NCBI GenBank assembly: GCA_963735065.1 | Contig: CAVTJL010000001.1 | Coordinates: forward strand, 2,604,001-2,668,000 | Source of the DNA: CAVTJL01 sp963735065 | GTDB lineage: Bacteria > Pseudomonadota > Alphaproteobacteria > Geminicoccales > Geminicoccaceae | Direction of reading: 5' to 3' | DNA: 64,000 nt | Shown: positions 16,439 to 24,261 of the stretch, in pieces | Numbering within the stretch: the stretch's first letter is position 1 | How the letters are laid out: each line of letters starts with the position of its first letter | Made by a program: the position numbers and the translations under genes | The notes under the pieces: generated by a model | The model's database searches: none | What the model was told of the DNA's origin: nothing | The model's input: the letters and a program-made list of their open reading frames with translations, nothing else

Positions 16439-16905
16439 GCCGATTGGCCCCCCTCTTCAGGCGGCCGCTGTCTTGTCGAGCGGAACAGCAGGAGCGATAT
16501 CGCAAGCTTGTCCCGGAGGCTGCGATGGAAGGAGCCCCCGAACCTGCTGGACGTTGAGGCCTGCGCGTGCCGATGACGAGGCGTGCCTCGTGCCCTGGCA
16601 CCGAGGCTCCCCGGCGCCCAAGTCGACTTGCCGCTAGCCGCTAGCCGCTAGCCGCTTGCCGCTTGAGCGGGTGAGCGAGGCGCTGGGGGCCTTCGGTGGC
16701 CGCTCACCGAAGCGACGCCCCGGCCATCGAGGATCGCGGAAGCGCCTAGGGCGACCGCCGGGTCAGACCGATCAACTCATGGTGCAATGCGGCAAGAAAG
16801 ATTGGCATTTGGTTAACATTCTCCTTGAACGCTTCCAGGACCGCGGGTAGGGTTCCCGTGGATTGTAAGTGACGCGTTTCAGATGAAGTGATTTGGAGGG
16901 ATTCC
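16439..16905. other. Intergenic region between the exported paralogues
   Basis: 467 bases without a convincing gene. It contains the heptamer array at 16631-16665 and a candidate promoter before paralogue B, TTGAAC (16825-16830), 17 bases, TAGGGT (16848-16853). The -10 match is weak. One short open frame here lacks a ribosome-binding site. Confidence 0.4.
16631..16665. repeat. Tandem heptamer repeat (5 copies)
   Basis: Three copies of CCGCTAG followed by two of CCGCTTG, back to back, 35 bases. CTAG is rare in such GC-rich genomes, so three in a row stands out. It could vary in length by slippage. Confidence 0.85.
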
Positions 16906-17991
16906 ATGCGGGGTAGCGCGGTGTTGGTCGTGGCCGCCGGCTTGGCGTTAGCCGGCTCGGCGTTTTCTCTCCCGGCCCACGCCGGCGTGTTCAGCGCCGC
17001 GGGTCATGCCAAGCTCAACGCCACCTCGGTGGTGAAGGTGTCTTGGCCCCCCTGGTGGGCGGCAAAGTTGGGTTACGACGTGTCGGCTTGGCGTGGTCTG
17101 AGCCGCCAGGAGCGTCACGACTTTCAGGTCGCTTGGTGGCAGGCTCGTCACGCCGAGAAGAGCGGCAACAGCTCGCTGATGAACGAGGTGCTGGCGAAGT
17201 ATGGTAGCGGGACGTCCTCCACGAGTGGGGCGACGAACAGCAGCACTCCCAACACCGGCAGCACGAACTCGTTGCTTGCTTCGATCTCGTCCACGCCGAC
17301 TTCCTTCGCGAGCGCCACGTCGTCGGTGGATCCCACGAAGCGCCAGTCGGGTGGGCTTCCGGGCTCGAACTATCTGGCGCTCCAGTCTTATGGCGTCACT
17401 GACTTTTCGGGCACGATCAAGCTCTCCTCTGGGCTGATGACCTCGTGGCTGGAGCATAGCACGCTGCTTGCCGGCTTCGACTCGAACGGTAACGTGACCT
17501 TCGAGCCTCTGAAGGCGGGTGCCCACATCATCAGCGTGATGGGCGGCACGAACGTTCAGTCGATCAGCGTCGGCAAGAACAACGCGATCAGCTTCTCGCT
17601 GAAGGATCCGTCGCAGAATGGTGATTTCAGCTACGTGCTGCAGTTCGCCGACGGGTCGACCCGAACGGTCAGCGGCAACCCGATCTTCACCAACTACCTG
17701 AAGATCCAGGGGCAGAACTTGGTCAACAACGTCACGACCAAGAGCTTCTCGATCCCCTTCAGCGAGATCTTCGCAAACTTTAGCAATCCATCGGGCAACA
17801 CTCTCTCGATTGCTGGGATCGGACTGAAGGACGGCGTCTCCAATCTCGTGATCGACACGAAGAACCAGGTTATCACGGGCACGCTGGCCGGCGGTGGGAC
17901 CCTGGGCAGGCTCGGTATCACAGTCACCGACGGTAAGTCGGCGTCGACGATCACGAAGACGATCAAGCTGCTTACGGCGAGCCCGACCTGA
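16906..17991 (+). CDS. Exported protein of unknown family, paralogue B
   Basis: 361 residues from ATG 16906, with TGGAGGG just upstream; the start sequence closely matches that of paralogue A. Signal peptide (LVVAAGLALAGSAFSLPAHA-G), the same helical motif (KLGYDVSAWRGLSRQERHDF, QARHAEKSGNSSLM), a longer Ser/Thr-rich linker (SGTSSTSGATNSSTPNTGS), then the shared region (GGLPGSNYLALQS, MTSWLEHSTLLAGFDSNGNV, TFEPLKAGAHIISV, LQFADGSTR, NNVTTKSFSIPFSEIFANF, and a closing ITVTDGKSASTITKTIKL). Cell-surface or periplasmic location is inferred from the signal and low-complexity linker. A strong terminator follows at 18019. Confidence 0.82.
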   Translation: MRGSAVLVVAAGLALAGSAFSLPAHAGVFSAAGHAKLNATSVVKVSWPPWWAAKLGYDVSAWRGLSRQERHDFQVAWWQARHAEKSGNSSLMNEVLAKYGSGTSSTSGATNSSTPNTGSTNSLLASISSTPTSFASATSSVDPTKRQSGGLPGSNYLALQSYGVTDFSGTIKLSSGLMTSWLEHSTLLAGFDSNGNVTFEPLKAGAHIISVMGGTNVQSISVGKNNAISFSLKDPSQNGDFSYVLQFADGSTRTVSGNPIFTNYLKIQGQNLVNNVTTKSFSIPFSEIFANFSNPSGNTLSIAGIGLKDGVSNLVIDTKNQVITGTLAGGGTLGRLGITVTDGKSASTITKTIKLLTASPT

Positions 17992-18018
17992 GTCTAGCAT
18001 CTTCCTTCTTTGAGGCAG

Positions 18019-18039
18019 TGGCCGTCCGGTGGGCGGCCA
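18019..18039 (+). terminator. Rho-independent-type terminator
   Basis: A 9-bp stem (tggccgtcc / gggcggcca, one G-T pair) with a 3-base loop, followed by T-rich ttgtcatttgt. It lies 28 bases after the stop of exported paralogue B and ends 17 bases before the next gene. Confidence 0.65.
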
Positions 18040-18055
18040 TTGTCATTTGTAGGAC

Positions 18056-18754
18056 ATGGGAGAGCGGAAAGTGCTGCTTGAGCGCGTGCGTGGGCTCGCA
18101 ACGCTGGCCCTGGCGATTGGCCTTCTTGTCATTGCCGTCCCCCGGCTCGGCGCAAGCTTGGCGAAGCTGCCCGGCGATCCGGGTGTCGATCTCCTGAATC
18201 AGGGACAGATGCTCTCGGCGGATACGTTGGGTCGTGTCCTCAGCAGCCGCCAGGCGGCGAAGCAATGGCTCGACGAGCCGTCAACCGACTATGACCTCGG
18301 GCTTACCTTCGCTGCCGCGGCGGATGAGACGGCCGATCCGATCAGCCGGGCCCGGTTCCTTCTGGAGGCGGTCAAAGACTTCCGAGCGTCCTTGCGCAAG
18401 TCACCAGCGAATCCGTATGCGTGGAGCTATCTCGCCTTTGTCTACACCGGCCTGGGTGACAGGGCGAACGCAGTCGCCATGCTCGAGGCCTCCTACGACT
18501 TTGGCCCCTTCATGCCTGAGGTCGCGATGATGCGAAGCTATGCCGCGATCAGGAACTGGGACGCGCTGGACAACTTCGGACGACTGCTCGCGAGCGACGA
18601 TTTCGTGCAGGCGATGACGCGCTATCCGACAGCGTTCGTCCAGCTCGCCGTGAGCGCCAAGTTCGAGAAGGAGGCGCGCTTGGCGCTTGAGGCGAGCCCG
18701 GACCTGCTCGTGCAATTCGACAAGATGGCGAGCGCGGCGGAGCAAGGGACATGA
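18056..18754 (+). CDS. Membrane-anchored TPR-like protein, unknown
   Basis: 232 residues. An N-terminal membrane helix (about 14-33, LATLALAIGLLVIAVPRLGA) leaves the rest outside the cytoplasm. The body is helical with one good TPR-like pair: LEAVKDFRASLRKSPANPYA and WSYLAFVYTGLGDRANAVAM. TPR domains mediate protein contacts; no catalytic motif is seen. It overlaps the following Rap1a-like gene by 4 bases (ATGA), so the two proteins are probably made together. Confidence 0.72.
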   Translation: MGERKVLLERVRGLATLALAIGLLVIAVPRLGASLAKLPGDPGVDLLNQGQMLSADTLGRVLSSRQAAKQWLDEPSTDYDLGLTFAAAADETADPISRARFLLEAVKDFRASLRKSPANPYAWSYLAFVYTGLGDRANAVAMLEASYDFGPFMPEVAMMRSYAAIRNWDALDNFGRLLASDDFVQAMTRYPTAFVQLAVSAKFEKEARLALEASPDLLVQFDKMASAAEQGT

Positions 18755-19170
18755 CTGGGCGTCTCGGGACGGCTGTCGCCACCGCGCTGTGTTTGACGTT
18801 GGGGCTGCTGGCCGGCGTGCCGCGAGCCTATGCCGACATGACGGTGGCGACCTATAAGGATGCGCGGGTGTCGGGGGGAGCGGACCAGCAGGATGTCCTC
18901 CTCGCCTATCTCGCGGGTGTCGTCGATGCTCTCACCAAGGCGAACGAGGCGGCGACGCATGCGGGCGCACCGATCTTCTGCCTGCCTCCGGGCTCCGAGG
19001 GCCTCGATACCCGGCCGGTTCAGTCGCTGGTGGACAAGTTCATCGACTACAACGAGCAGACCCAGCCCTCCTTCGCGGCGTCGGCCAAAAAGGTGAGCGT
19101 GGGCTCCGTCACACTGATCGTGTTGACGAACCTCTACCCTTGCCCCAGCAAAGGAGATGGCAAGGGCTAG
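18751..19170 (+). CDS. Secreted Rap1a/Tai-like protein
   Basis: 139 residues with a signal peptide (about 1-28, ending AYA-D). The mature part follows the Rap1a/Tai immunity-protein pattern: a helix with YLAGVVDALTKAN, then IFCLPPGSEG, a helix ending near FIDYNEQ, and a final hydrophobic helix ending NLYPCP, with two Cys placed for a disulfide. In type VI secretion, Rap1a/Tai proteins neutralise amidase effectors in the periplasm. No effector or T6SS gene is nearby, so a role with the coupled TPR protein is equally possible. Family call is moderate. Confidence 0.6.
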   Translation: MTGRLGTAVATALCLTLGLLAGVPRAYADMTVATYKDARVSGGADQQDVLLAYLAGVVDALTKANEAATHAGAPIFCLPPGSEGLDTRPVQSLVDKFIDYNEQTQPSFAASAKKVSVGSVTLIVLTNLYPCPSKGDGKG

Positions 19171-19232
19171 CCCTCTTCGGGGGCGTCGGCACGCTCTGAT
19201 GTGGGCTGGCCGTGCAAGGGGAGACTGGGGCG

Positions 19233-19940
19233 ATGGGCGAGCGCCGTTCGGGGGTGAAAGAGGCGCTGTCCGACAGCGATGTCCTGGGCTCGTTGACCGA
19301 TCCGGAGCTTGACCGTCTGATTCCCTATGGTGTGGTGCAAACGCACCGACCGGGGGAGGTCATCTTCCAGAAGGGCGATCCGGGCGAGAGCCTGATGGTC
19401 GTTCTGAAGGGCCGGGTCAAGATCGGCTCGGTCTCGATCGACGGCCGTGAGTCGCTCCTTACCTTCATCGAGCCGGGCGCCAGCTTCGGCGAGATTGCCC
19501 TCTTGGACGGCAAGCCGCGGAGCGCCGATGCGACCGCGGTCGAGCTGACCGAGCTCTTCGTCCTGCGACGCAAGGATCTGCTGGGCTATCTCGAGCGTCA
19601 TCCCGAGATCGCGCTCAGGATCATCGGCGTGCTTTGCGCCCGCATCCGACGCATCACCGAGATGGCCGAGGATGCGACGCTCCTCAACATGACTCCGCGC
19701 ATCGCCCGCGCGATCTTACGGCTGGCCGCGGAGTACGGCCAGGTGGCCGACGGCACGATCCGTCTCGGCCTCAAGCTCTCGCAGCGCGAGCTGGGATGCT
19801 ACATCGGCTTGGCGCGGGAGAACGTGAACCGCCAGCTGGGCGCCTGGCGGCATGAGGGCATCATCGCGATCGAGGGCGGCCACATCGTGATCCGCGATCC
19901 GTCGCGCCTCAAGGCGGTCGCGCGCGAGATCAATTCCTGA
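19233..19940 (+). CDS. Crp/Fnr-family transcription regulator
   Basis: 235 residues from ATG 19233 (a GTG 21 bases upstream is possible). The cyclic-nucleotide-type sensor barrel has GEVIFQKGDPGESLMVVLKG, FIEPGASFGEIALLDGKPRS (phosphate-binding-cassette-like) and a long dimer helix. The C-terminal winged helix-turn-helix contains LKLSQRELGCYIGLARENVN. There is no N-terminal Cys cluster, so it is not an oxygen-sensing Fe-S FNR. The cassette keeps the GE and R positions needed to bind cAMP. Targets unknown; it follows the exported-protein cluster in the same direction. Confidence 0.88.
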   Translation: MGERRSGVKEALSDSDVLGSLTDPELDRLIPYGVVQTHRPGEVIFQKGDPGESLMVVLKGRVKIGSVSIDGRESLLTFIEPGASFGEIALLDGKPRSADATAVELTELFVLRRKDLLGYLERHPEIALRIIGVLCARIRRITEMAEDATLLNMTPRIARAILRLAAEYGQVADGTIRLGLKLSQRELGCYIGLARENVNRQLGAWRHEGIIAIEGGHIVIRDPSRLKAVAREINS

Positions 19941-20017
19941 GAGCGGGGGCTCGACGCCGACCGTGGTCCGCGCGAGGATGGGCGCCTTAGGATAGAGCGC
20001 CGAGGGGGCCCTGGTCG

Positions 20018-21058
20018 ATGCGAGCCTGTGTCATTCACGCTGCCCACGATCTCCGGGTCGAGGAGCGCGCGCCGTTGCCGCTGGGGCCGGGCGAGGTCCG
20101 GGTCCGGCTCGGTGCCGGTGGCATCTGCGGCTCCGATCTCCACTACTATCATGACGGCGGAATAGGCGACTTCTCGATCCGCGAGCCCATGGTGCTGGGC
20201 CACGAGATGGCCGGCACCGTGGCCGAGCTCGGGCCGGGCGTCGGCGGCATCGCGATCGGCACCCCGGTCAGCGTCAACCCGCAGCGGCCCTGCGGGGCGT
20301 GCGCCTGGTGTCATCGGGGCGAGGAGCATCTCTGCCCCAACGTGCACTTCGCCGGCTCGACCCGGACGATGCCCCATGCACAGGGCCTCTTCGAGGAGGC
20401 CACCGTGGTCAAGGCCTTCCAGCTTCGCCCTCTGCCCGAGGGAATCTCGCTGGGCGAGGCGGCGATGGCCGAGCCGCTCGCCGTCTGCCTGCACGCCGTG
20501 AGCCGCGCCGGCCCGCTCGTCGGGCAGCGCGTGCTCGTCACCGGTGCCGGCCCGATCGGCTGTCTCACCGTGATCGCGGCCCGCCTCGCCGGTGCCGCCG
20601 AGATCACCGCCGTCGACCTCCTGCCCGAGACGCTGGCCAAGGCGCGCGAGGTGGGTGCCGACCGCACGATCGACCTCGCGGCCGACCGCTCGCCCATGGA
20701 TGCGCTGCAGGTGGGTGGCGGCACCGTCGACGTCGCGTTCGAGTGCTCGGGCTCGCCGCGGGCCGTGCCGGACGTCCTGAAGGCCACCCGGCGCGGCGGC
20801 ACGGTCGTCCAGGTGGGCGTGCTCCCCAAGGGCATGCACCCCTTCCCGATGGACCAGATGGTGGGCAAGGAGCTCTCTTTGCACGGCACCTTCCGCTTCA
20901 CCCACGAGTTCGACTGGGCCGTCGACTGCCTCGTCAAGCGCCGCGTCGACGTCCGCCCGATCCTGACCCAGCAGCTGCCGCTGGCGAAGGCGGTCGAGGC
21001 CTTCGAGCTCGCTGGCGACCGCAAGCGGGCGCTGAAGGTCCAGCTCGTCGCGGCGTGA
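20018..21058 (+). CDS. L-idonate 5-dehydrogenase-like MDR enzyme
   Basis: 346 residues, zinc-dependent MDR. GGICGSDLHYYHDGGIGDF at about 32-50 is typical of L-idonate/sorbitol-type dehydrogenases. MVLGHEMAGTV gives the catalytic zinc, CGACAWCHRGEEHLC the structural zinc cluster, and VLVTGAGPIGCLTVIAARL the NAD-binding fold. The reaction in that group is L-idonate to 5-keto-D-gluconate. No other idonate-pathway genes adjoin it, so the substrate remains inferred. A 10-bp hairpin follows its stop. Confidence 0.85.
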   Translation: MRACVIHAAHDLRVEERAPLPLGPGEVRVRLGAGGICGSDLHYYHDGGIGDFSIREPMVLGHEMAGTVAELGPGVGGIAIGTPVSVNPQRPCGACAWCHRGEEHLCPNVHFAGSTRTMPHAQGLFEEATVVKAFQLRPLPEGISLGEAAMAEPLAVCLHAVSRAGPLVGQRVLVTGAGPIGCLTVIAARLAGAAEITAVDLLPETLAKAREVGADRTIDLAADRSPMDALQVGGGTVDVAFECSGSPRAVPDVLKATRRGGTVVQVGVLPKGMHPFPMDQMVGKELSLHGTFRFTHEFDWAVDCLVKRRVDVRPILTQQLPLAKAVEAFELAGDRKRALKVQLVAA

Positions 21059-21070
21059 GCCATTGTCACC

Positions 21071-21102
21071 GGGACGCAGGTCAGGGTCGTGGCCTGCGTC
21101 CC
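21071..21102. terminator. Bidirectional hairpin between convergent genes
   Basis: Perfect 10-bp arms gggacgcagg (21071-21080) and cctgcgtccc (21093-21102) with a 12-base loop. It lies between the ends of the dehydrogenase (21058) and the membrane protein (21152), the expected place for a shared terminator. Confidence 0.65.
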
Positions 21103-21151
21103 CCGCTCGTAAGGGTATCCGCCCTGTTTGGGCGAAAGGCCGCCTGGGCCC

Positions 21152-22384
21152 TTAGAGCAGAAAGCCCTTCGCGATCTTCAACAGCTCCTTGAAGGGGAGC
21201 TGGGTGGCACCCACCGCGACGAGCGGCAGAAGGGCGGCCACGCCGATCGGCAGGAGGGCGCTCTTCGTGCCTGGCATGGTGCCGAGCTTGCGGACGACCG
21301 CGTAGGTCTTGGTCGGGTCCGGTATCTTTTCGCCCTCCGCACCCTCGTCGGCGTCGGGCGCGGCGACATTGTGGCCCAACATATCCCGCTCGGCGGCGCG
21401 GTCATGCCGGGTCGCGAGCACGGCGTAGGCCCGGATGGTATCCTGCTTCAGGCTTCTGAGCGGCCGGCTGAAGGCGAGGAGCGGAAGCGCGAAGAGCAGC
21501 AGGACGATGGCCAGCCAGATGCCCATCACATATTTGAAGGCCGAGACGCCCAGCGTGCCGTGCAGCAGCGCCTGAAGGGTCGCGGCACCGACCACGCAGC
21601 TCAGCGCGAAGACGAAGGCGGCGAAAGCGTTGGGATATTCGGCGATGAAGGCGATCCCGCCATAGCCGTCCGGATGCGTCGCGACCAGTCTGAGGTCGAG
21701 ACGCGCCATCTCCCTCATCAGCAGTGCCCAGACGAGGTGACGCCACAGCCACCGCAGCAACAGGAACCAATAGAGCGGATTGCTCACCAGCACGCTCCAC
21801 CAGCCGGCTACGGTGAGGCTCTTGCCCTCCACCGCGCCGGTCGCGAGCCACGCGGAGGGCTGATCGCTCGACAAAAGCATCGTCGCAGCGCCGATCGTGA
21901 TCGCGTAGCCCAGGACCACGCAGCAAAGCTCGGCCGAGGCGGAATCGCGACGGCGCAGGGCCCGCTCGACCGCGGCGGCGGCGGCCGGCAGCTGGGCCGG
22001 GGCGACGAGCGGCGTCGTCGCGATGCGCCTCAGCATGAGCCGAAGCCGCTCCTCGACCGTCCGCTCCATGAGGATGAAGATCGCGATCGCCACGGCGTAG
22101 CGGGCCCAGACGCCGGCATCGAGCAGGAACGGGCGGCTTGCGGCTGGGCCCCATGCCGTGCCGGCGGCAAGGCTCAGGAGCAGCGGCACGCCCCACGCCA
22201 ACGCGACCGCGATCGCCGCGCGCCGCCCCGAGTTGAGGGCCCTCTTCTGCAAGAGCCCCAGCCGCTGCTGCAGCTCGAAATAGGGCCCGCCCCGGGCGAT
22301 CTCAAAGTCGAAGCGCCCCGTTCCGTCCGGCAGCGGACCTGATGTCGCGCCGTCGGCCATGGATTGCTCGGCGTCGGCGGTCAT
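21152..22384 (-). CDS. Multi-pass membrane protein, unknown
   Basis: 410 residues from ATG 22384, chosen because GAGGAG lies 4 bases upstream; other in-frame starts lie further out. About seven hydrophobic helices (for example LAWGVPLLLSLAAG, YAVAIAIFILM, VVLGYAITIGAATMLL, LVSNPLYWFLLLRWLW, VFALSCVVGAATLQALL, WLAIVLLLFALPLLAF). A loop THPDGYGGIAFIAEY and a polar segment GAEGEKIPDPTKTYAVVRKL precede the last helix. I do not recognise a transport or catalytic motif. Stands alone, convergent with the dehydrogenase. Confidence 0.75.
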   Translation of the reverse strand: MTADAEQSMADGATSGPLPDGTGRFDFEIARGGPYFELQQRLGLLQKRALNSGRRAAIAVALAWGVPLLLSLAAGTAWGPAASRPFLLDAGVWARYAVAIAIFILMERTVEERLRLMLRRIATTPLVAPAQLPAAAAAVERALRRRDSASAELCCVVLGYAITIGAATMLLSSDQPSAWLATGAVEGKSLTVAGWWSVLVSNPLYWFLLLRWLWRHLVWALLMREMARLDLRLVATHPDGYGGIAFIAEYPNAFAAFVFALSCVVGAATLQALLHGTLGVSAFKYVMGIWLAIVLLLFALPLLAFSRPLRSLKQDTIRAYAVLATRHDRAAERDMLGHNVAAPDADEGAEGEKIPDPTKTYAVVRKLGTMPGTKSALLPIGVAALLPLVAVGATQLPFKELLKIAKGFLL

Positions 22385-22679
22385 GTCGCTCCTCATCGAT
22401 CTCTCTCGTCGCACGGAACTCCCCGACCTGACAAACCGGCGAGGCCTGACCGTCTGCGGGTCAGGCCGAGCGCAATGAGACCGGGAGCCGCCTCCGATGC
22501 TGACGGCCTTGCACACCGTCTCGCGAAACGGCCTCTGAACTGCCGCTCCGGTATGCTACACGAGGCGCCCCGCTCATCTAACCTTCTCGATATACGGCGT
22601 GAGCTAAGCGCGGTCGAGAACACCCTCCCTCCTCGATCGCCGACAGCAAATCTTCCGCGCTCACCGAGGCTTGACATTC

Positions 22680-24224
22680 CTATGGAAGCCTCTCGAGGTC
22701 ACCGGGCTTCCAGCTGTAGTCGATCGCAGGCTTCTCGGGCCCGTAGAGCCGGAGAATGGCGAAGAAGCCGCGTCCCGGAGCGGTGGCGAGCCAGTTGGCC
22801 TCCTTCCCTGGCGGCGGGTTTGGGCCGACGTAGAGGTCGATCGTGCCATCGGGGTTACGAGCCGGCTTGTCGCGCGATCCGAGCGAGGGGAAGCGCCTCG
22901 CCTTCGTGGCCAGCCCCGAGGCGTTCTCCGCCTCGTACAGCGTCAGCGACCAGAACAGCTTGGCCGGGACGTTTCGCGGCAGGGTCAGCTTGTAGGGGAC
23001 ATCGCCTGAGAGGGGCCGGCCGTCGGCGTCGTCGAACGCGATCTGGTAGGCCGCCCCCTTGCCGGGGATCTGGGACACCATGCCCGGGCTCAGCGAATAA
23101 TAGTTCGTGAACATCCAGACGCGCCTCTCGATGTCGATGAAGCCGCCCGCCTTGTTGCGCCATGAGAGATCGAGCGACTTCTCCGGTCCGGGCTCGGCCG
23201 CGTTGTTCACCGGATTGGTCCAATGCCGGTCCGGCCAGACCAGAAGCGAGTGGCCGTCCACCTCCTCGCTCAGGCCGATCACGCGGCTCATCTTGTAGGC
23301 GGTCCTGGCAGCGGCATCGAGGATCGCGCGCCTGCTGGCGTCCGGCGCGAAGGGCTGGCCGGCGATCAGGCCCACACTCGCCAAGAGCCCCAGCCCGTCC
23401 GGCCCGGCGAGGTTCTTCCCCTCGCGATCGACCAGCCATTTGAGCTGCTCGAAGGCGCTGAAATCGGAGCGCGGCAGCATGTTCGCCGGAACGCCCGAGG
23501 CGTCCGGGAACCTCATCGGCTTGCGCTCGGCCTCGGGAAGATCGAGGGGATAGACCTTCGCGCGCTCTATCAGCGACACGGCAGGTGAGAGGTCGTGCGG
23601 ATCCTGGTAGAAGGCGCGGAGGAAGATGAAGAGGTTGCTCGTGCTGGACCGGTAGACGTAGTAGCCTTCGGGCACGTTGCCTTTGTAGCCCGGCGGGAGC
23701 ACGAGGAACTTGCCGCCCTTGCCCGCGTCCGGGCCAGGCAGGCCCACATCGCCGAAGAATCCGCCGCCGTCGACCGGGATCGGCCGCTGCCAGAAATCGA
23801 GAAGGATTCCCTGGAGATTGGGCGGCGCCTCGAACACGATGGGGCCGGTCTCGCCCATGTCGACGTAGCTCATCGCATAGATCACGTCGGAATTGGGCGT
23901 CGTGACGAGCGTCTTAGGGTCGAGCCGCTCCTTCCACACAGGGAGGATGTTGTAGCCCGCGCCGAACACCTGCTCCGAGCCGAATTTCATGCCCAGCGTG
24001 TTGAGGAGCGGCATCGCCCACAGATAGGCCTGCGTCGCCTGCTGGAAGGTGAGCTCGTCCATCAGCGTCCGGGCCGTCTCAACTGTCGGACGGTTCTGCT
24101 CGAACGGCAGATTGGCGAGTGAATCGAAGCGACCGGATTGGCCATAGGCGATGCCGCCGGACGCGAATATCGCCAAGGCGAGCGTGGAGCCGCGCAGGAT
24201 ATTCCGCAGATCGTGTCTCATCAT
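22680..24224 (-). CDS. DUF1254/DUF1214 exported protein 1
   Basis: 514 residues with a signal peptide (about 1-28, ending AYG-Q). The two-domain layout is that of DUF1254 (YLWAMPLLNTLGMKFGSEQV, TTPNSDVIYAMSYVDMGETG, GILLDFWQRPIPVDG) followed by DUF1214 (LPRNVPAKLFWSLTLYEAEN, RNPDGTIDLYVGPNPPPGKE, RGFFAILRLYGPEKPAID). The biochemical role of the family is not settled; members are usually periplasmic. It ends LERLP, like paralogue 2. Directly downstream of the second DUF1254 gene (37-base gap), likely one operon, next to arylsulfatases. Confidence 0.9.
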   Translation of the reverse strand: MMRHDLRNILRGSTLALAIFASGGIAYGQSGRFDSLANLPFEQNRPTVETARTLMDELTFQQATQAYLWAMPLLNTLGMKFGSEQVFGAGYNILPVWKERLDPKTLVTTPNSDVIYAMSYVDMGETGPIVFEAPPNLQGILLDFWQRPIPVDGGGFFGDVGLPGPDAGKGGKFLVLPPGYKGNVPEGYYVYRSSTSNLFIFLRAFYQDPHDLSPAVSLIERAKVYPLDLPEAERKPMRFPDASGVPANMLPRSDFSAFEQLKWLVDREGKNLAGPDGLGLLASVGLIAGQPFAPDASRRAILDAAARTAYKMSRVIGLSEEVDGHSLLVWPDRHWTNPVNNAAEPGPEKSLDLSWRNKAGGFIDIERRVWMFTNYYSLSPGMVSQIPGKGAAYQIAFDDADGRPLSGDVPYKLTLPRNVPAKLFWSLTLYEAENASGLATKARRFPSLGSRDKPARNPDGTIDLYVGPNPPPGKEANWLATAPGRGFFAILRLYGPEKPAIDYSWKPGDLERLP

Positions 24225-24261
24225 AGATGTCCTGGACTGTGCCCGAGCTGGGCTTCTTGAC

